Positions 32,637 to 35,116 of a DNA stretch of 35,116 nt are shown piece after piece. Source of the stretch: Chloromonas sp. AAM2. Its lineage: Eukaryota; Chlorophyta; Chlorophyceae; Chlamydomonadales; Chlamydomonadaceae. Location of the stretch: the NCBI GenBank assembly GCA_004335635.1, contig QAXH01005510.1, positions 95,143 to 130,258 on the forward strand, given 5' to 3'. The position numbers and the translations under genes were made by a program. A model generated the notes under the pieces. The model saw only the letters and a program-made list of their open reading frames with translations, did not search any database and was not told the origin of the DNA. Each line of letters opens with the position of its first letter. Position 1 is the stretch's first letter.

Positions 32637-34791
32637 TCCCCTTCACATGCATGTTGGATAGACTGGATACCCTTCCTTATTGTGATGAGATGCCAACATT
32701 TGTCGACTGCGGAACGGTGGAATAAGATTGAAAGCAATGATCAGCACCGCTTGTGATGCTCAAGTTACAGGCTTTTTGAGGGTTTCAACAGAATTTCCAA
32801 AGAATTGCAGCTTTGCTGTTGTTCACCTCTATTGTTCATTGGACCAGGCGCAGGGTTGTTGGGTTGCATACAATCGCAGCGTTTCTGTTGGTATTTCTAC
32901 CAGATCAGTGCAGGCTGCTGCTACAGTTTTGAAAAGCCTTGTGATGCCAATTTGCATTGCCATTCTAGTTTGCTCTTTGATCTGACTTGTATTGACCGGC
33001 TTGCAACGCAGGCAGGCACACACTTGTCCAAATGAAATCGACAATGTGGCCGCCATGCTGCCCTGCACTGCCTACCTGGTGCCTGCCGTGCTTCCAGGAT
33101 GGCGTTGGCATGCGGTGATTAGGCATGATGGTTTTGGTTGTGACTTGATTGATTTGTCCGTGTATCAAGCCCAGGACGTTGGCGGAGATGCTGCTGCGCA
33201 TGCTGAGCGCCGTGGTTGCTGGCCGGACCGAAACCATTTCACTTGAATTTGCGAAGCTAGTCTTTGAACCCTGTAGGTCCTGTCTCGTAGTTCGCTGTCT
33301 CAGAAGTGGCCCTGTGGTACCGTGTACCACAACAGCCATTGTTTTCAACACCGGTTTTTAACCTGGTGATTTACAAAGACTGACTAATCTACAGGCGGCT
33401 TCTCTGACTGACCCTGCTGACAGGTTGAAGGCCTTCGTACGGCTTCTGAAAACATGGGTGTGTGGTGCAGCCAGCAAAACTGGTATTACAGAATAAAATG
33501 TTTCAACCAGGTACTTGTGCCTTGGCAATGTAATGACACACGCTTGCGTGTGCGCCATTGCCGGGAAGCGATGAATCGTTCTGTGCAGGGCTGATCATAC
33601 TGTCTTCAGACATGTCAGGACACACCACTTATCCGCCAGCGCCCTGCATTCTGATGAATCTGCCATACACCGTCATGAACTCAAGTGCTGGCCATAGAAT
33701 CTATATACCATAAAAATCATGAGGGTTTCCCTGCCCCGGCATGCCACTGACCCTTGTGAACTCGGTGAGTCAGGTGTGTGACACAGGGCCATTGCCAGTG
33801 TGCAAGCCGGCCGGCAGTGTGCGCAGCATTGTGCACACAACAACAGTAGACAAGCCTTGCAACCGAACAGCCCGCTCGCAGAAATCCTGGTTATTCCAAG
33901 CTTGCCTGCAGACTGGGCGTTTGTAAACTGACTTGCCTGCAATGAAGTGCCCACTACACCCACAAGTACACATCAGCGCGTCAGCTTTAAGGGTAGGAAA
34001 AAAAGGATAACTATGATGATAAAGCCATGTAATGATGGACAAGGCACAGCAAGGGTACGTTTCAACAGCTACCAGCAAACATATAGAAGCAATGAAGCCT
34101 AATCACAGATTACAGCCACGTCCAACTGGCAATGCCAAGAAGGTCTGTGGCAGGTTGGTGCTGGTACTGTGTTGACGCATACACACAGACGGACGCACAG
34201 ACACACGCACATGGGTACTGGGCATGTGACGCAAGTACAAGGCACAGGGCATGAGAAATTGACCAGAGTGATAATATTGACTTGATGCTCTAGCAAGTGA
34301 CGCATGGACCTGGGATACCACCAAGACAGTACCAGTGCATGAATACAGCTGAGCATGCCCCAGTCACGGCAGGACGAAGCCTACAGCTAAGTCCGGGGTC
34401 TGCAAAAAGGAAACTGTGGCAACTCCCTGCTCCATGCCTCCTGTGGAAGGCCAATGGGAAGTGCCGCAGTTATGGATTTGAAGACCTTGCACAGGCGGTC
34501 AAACTGAGACACCATATCTGGTACTCAGTGAGTTGCACTACAAATCCAATCTGTGAATAGACGAACCTGTGCACAATACTAAGACCTGTGTGTCTGCATG
34601 CCAGTTCAAGGAGGCAGCCAGTTCAAGTGGGCCTGTGTCGTGTTCTACGAACTTCACCATCCATCTGTGTGCGTGCCTGTGTGTTGGCTGCTTATTAGCA
34701 TGTGTTGCTGTTTGTTGGATGTGTGCTTCAGCATGTTGGTCACAGAGTCTTTCATTGTGTGCTACAGTGAGCTACAGTGCCAAAAAAGAAG

Positions 34792-34812
34792 TTTGCCAGT
34801 TCTGAGACAGTT
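34792..34812 (+). repeat. Dispersed 20-bp element, copy 10
   Basis: Reads TTTGCCAGTTCTGAGACAGT after an A-rich tract (CAAAAAAGAAG), one mismatch in the core, in the right-hand spacer. Confidence 0.7.
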
Positions 34813-35116
34813 TGTGTGAATTGGTCGCTTTTACCGCCAGCAACCATTGTGTGTCAGTAAAACATGTACATGTGCGTGTGTGTGAACCGCACATGGGGTG
34901 AACAGCGGCGTGAACATCGCGTGTTGTGGTAGACTAAAAACAGCTCAAAACCTTCCGTCATCTCCGATTGTATCAACCATAACGCCTGTTCCAAGGCCTC
35001 TAACACTGCGCAAGCCATCTACATTGGCTACCTTGCACGTCTACACCGTGCAGAAGATATGTCTGTGACACCTCACCCTCACACCTCCCCGCCATGGACC
35101 ACTCTGGCTGGCATCC

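Larger units (their letters stand above)
32262..35116. other. Right-hand spacer, no gene recognised
   Basis: The left part should be the lipase 3' UTR. The rest shows no exon with convincing family similarity or linked splice sites. A GC-rich stretch at about 33040-33240 stays open in two frames but matches nothing I know. Two copies of the dispersed element lie here. The last ~60 bp could hold part of a minus-strand exon of a gene beyond the window, too short to call. Confidence 0.5.

Noticed and set aside
33040..33250. GC-rich open stretch in the right spacer as a possible exon
   Set aside because: Two frames stay open and neither has a recognisable motif, a start in good context or a splice partner in phase.
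35050..35116. Possible minus-strand exon at the right edge with a GTGTGAG donor
   Set aside because: Fewer than 70 bp are visible and no family can be assigned.
1..35116. tRNA, rRNA, CRISPR array, operon or biosynthetic cluster
   Set aside because: No cloverleaf, rRNA segment or spaced repeat array was seen, and the genes are single, spliced and functionally unrelated.

Overview
The window looks like nuclear DNA of a green alga (Chlorophyta). A chlamydomonadalean such as Haematococcus is plausible but not proven. The reasons are many short, strongly coding exons separated by GT-AG introns of roughly 90-1,200 bp, TGTAA-type polyadenylation motifs, (AC)n microsatellites, and gene families typical of flagellate photosynthetic algae (a plastid xanthophyll-cycle enzyme and a MORN1-like protein). 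No prokaryotic, organellar or viral gene was seen. All exon models were built by hand by matching open frame, splice sites and intron phase. Each model's coding length is divisible by three.

Layout from left to right: (1) 1-1745, intergenic, with a (CA)n tract. (2) 1839-5559, minus strand, a PP2C-type Ser/Thr protein phosphatase with a long disordered C-terminal tail. (3) 5560-7743, spacer holding a cluster of a dispersed ~20-bp element and a possible small inverted-repeat transposon. (4) 7744-11654, minus strand, an undescribed protein with a predicted dual-acylation N-terminus (MGCGSS), a helical region resembling the four-helix-bundle domains of MLKL/MCAfunc proteins, and a Lys-rich tail. 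(5) 12842-17450, minus strand, GPN-loop GTPase 2. (6) 17879-21311, plus strand, zeaxanthin epoxidase with a C-terminal FHA domain. (7) 23066-27753, minus strand, a MORN1-like protein. (8) 28500-32261, plus strand, a class 3 lipase. (9) 32262-35116, spacer with no gene recognised.

Two gene pairs are head-to-head and may share promoters: GPN2/ZEP (428 bp between start codons) and MORN1-like/lipase (746 bp). ZEP and the MORN1-like gene converge on a ~1.75-kb spacer. The genes are functionally unrelated (signalling, RNA polymerase II assembly, carotenoid metabolism, cilium or basal body, lipid hydrolysis), as expected for a eukaryotic chromosome rather than an operon or gene cluster.

The most unusual signals are: the MGCGSS/four-helix-bundle protein without a kinase domain; a dispersed element (core TTGTCCCAGAACTGGCAAAC, usually followed by a T-run) present at least nine times in introns and spacers; and two genes in which a splice site lies inside a local tandem duplication.
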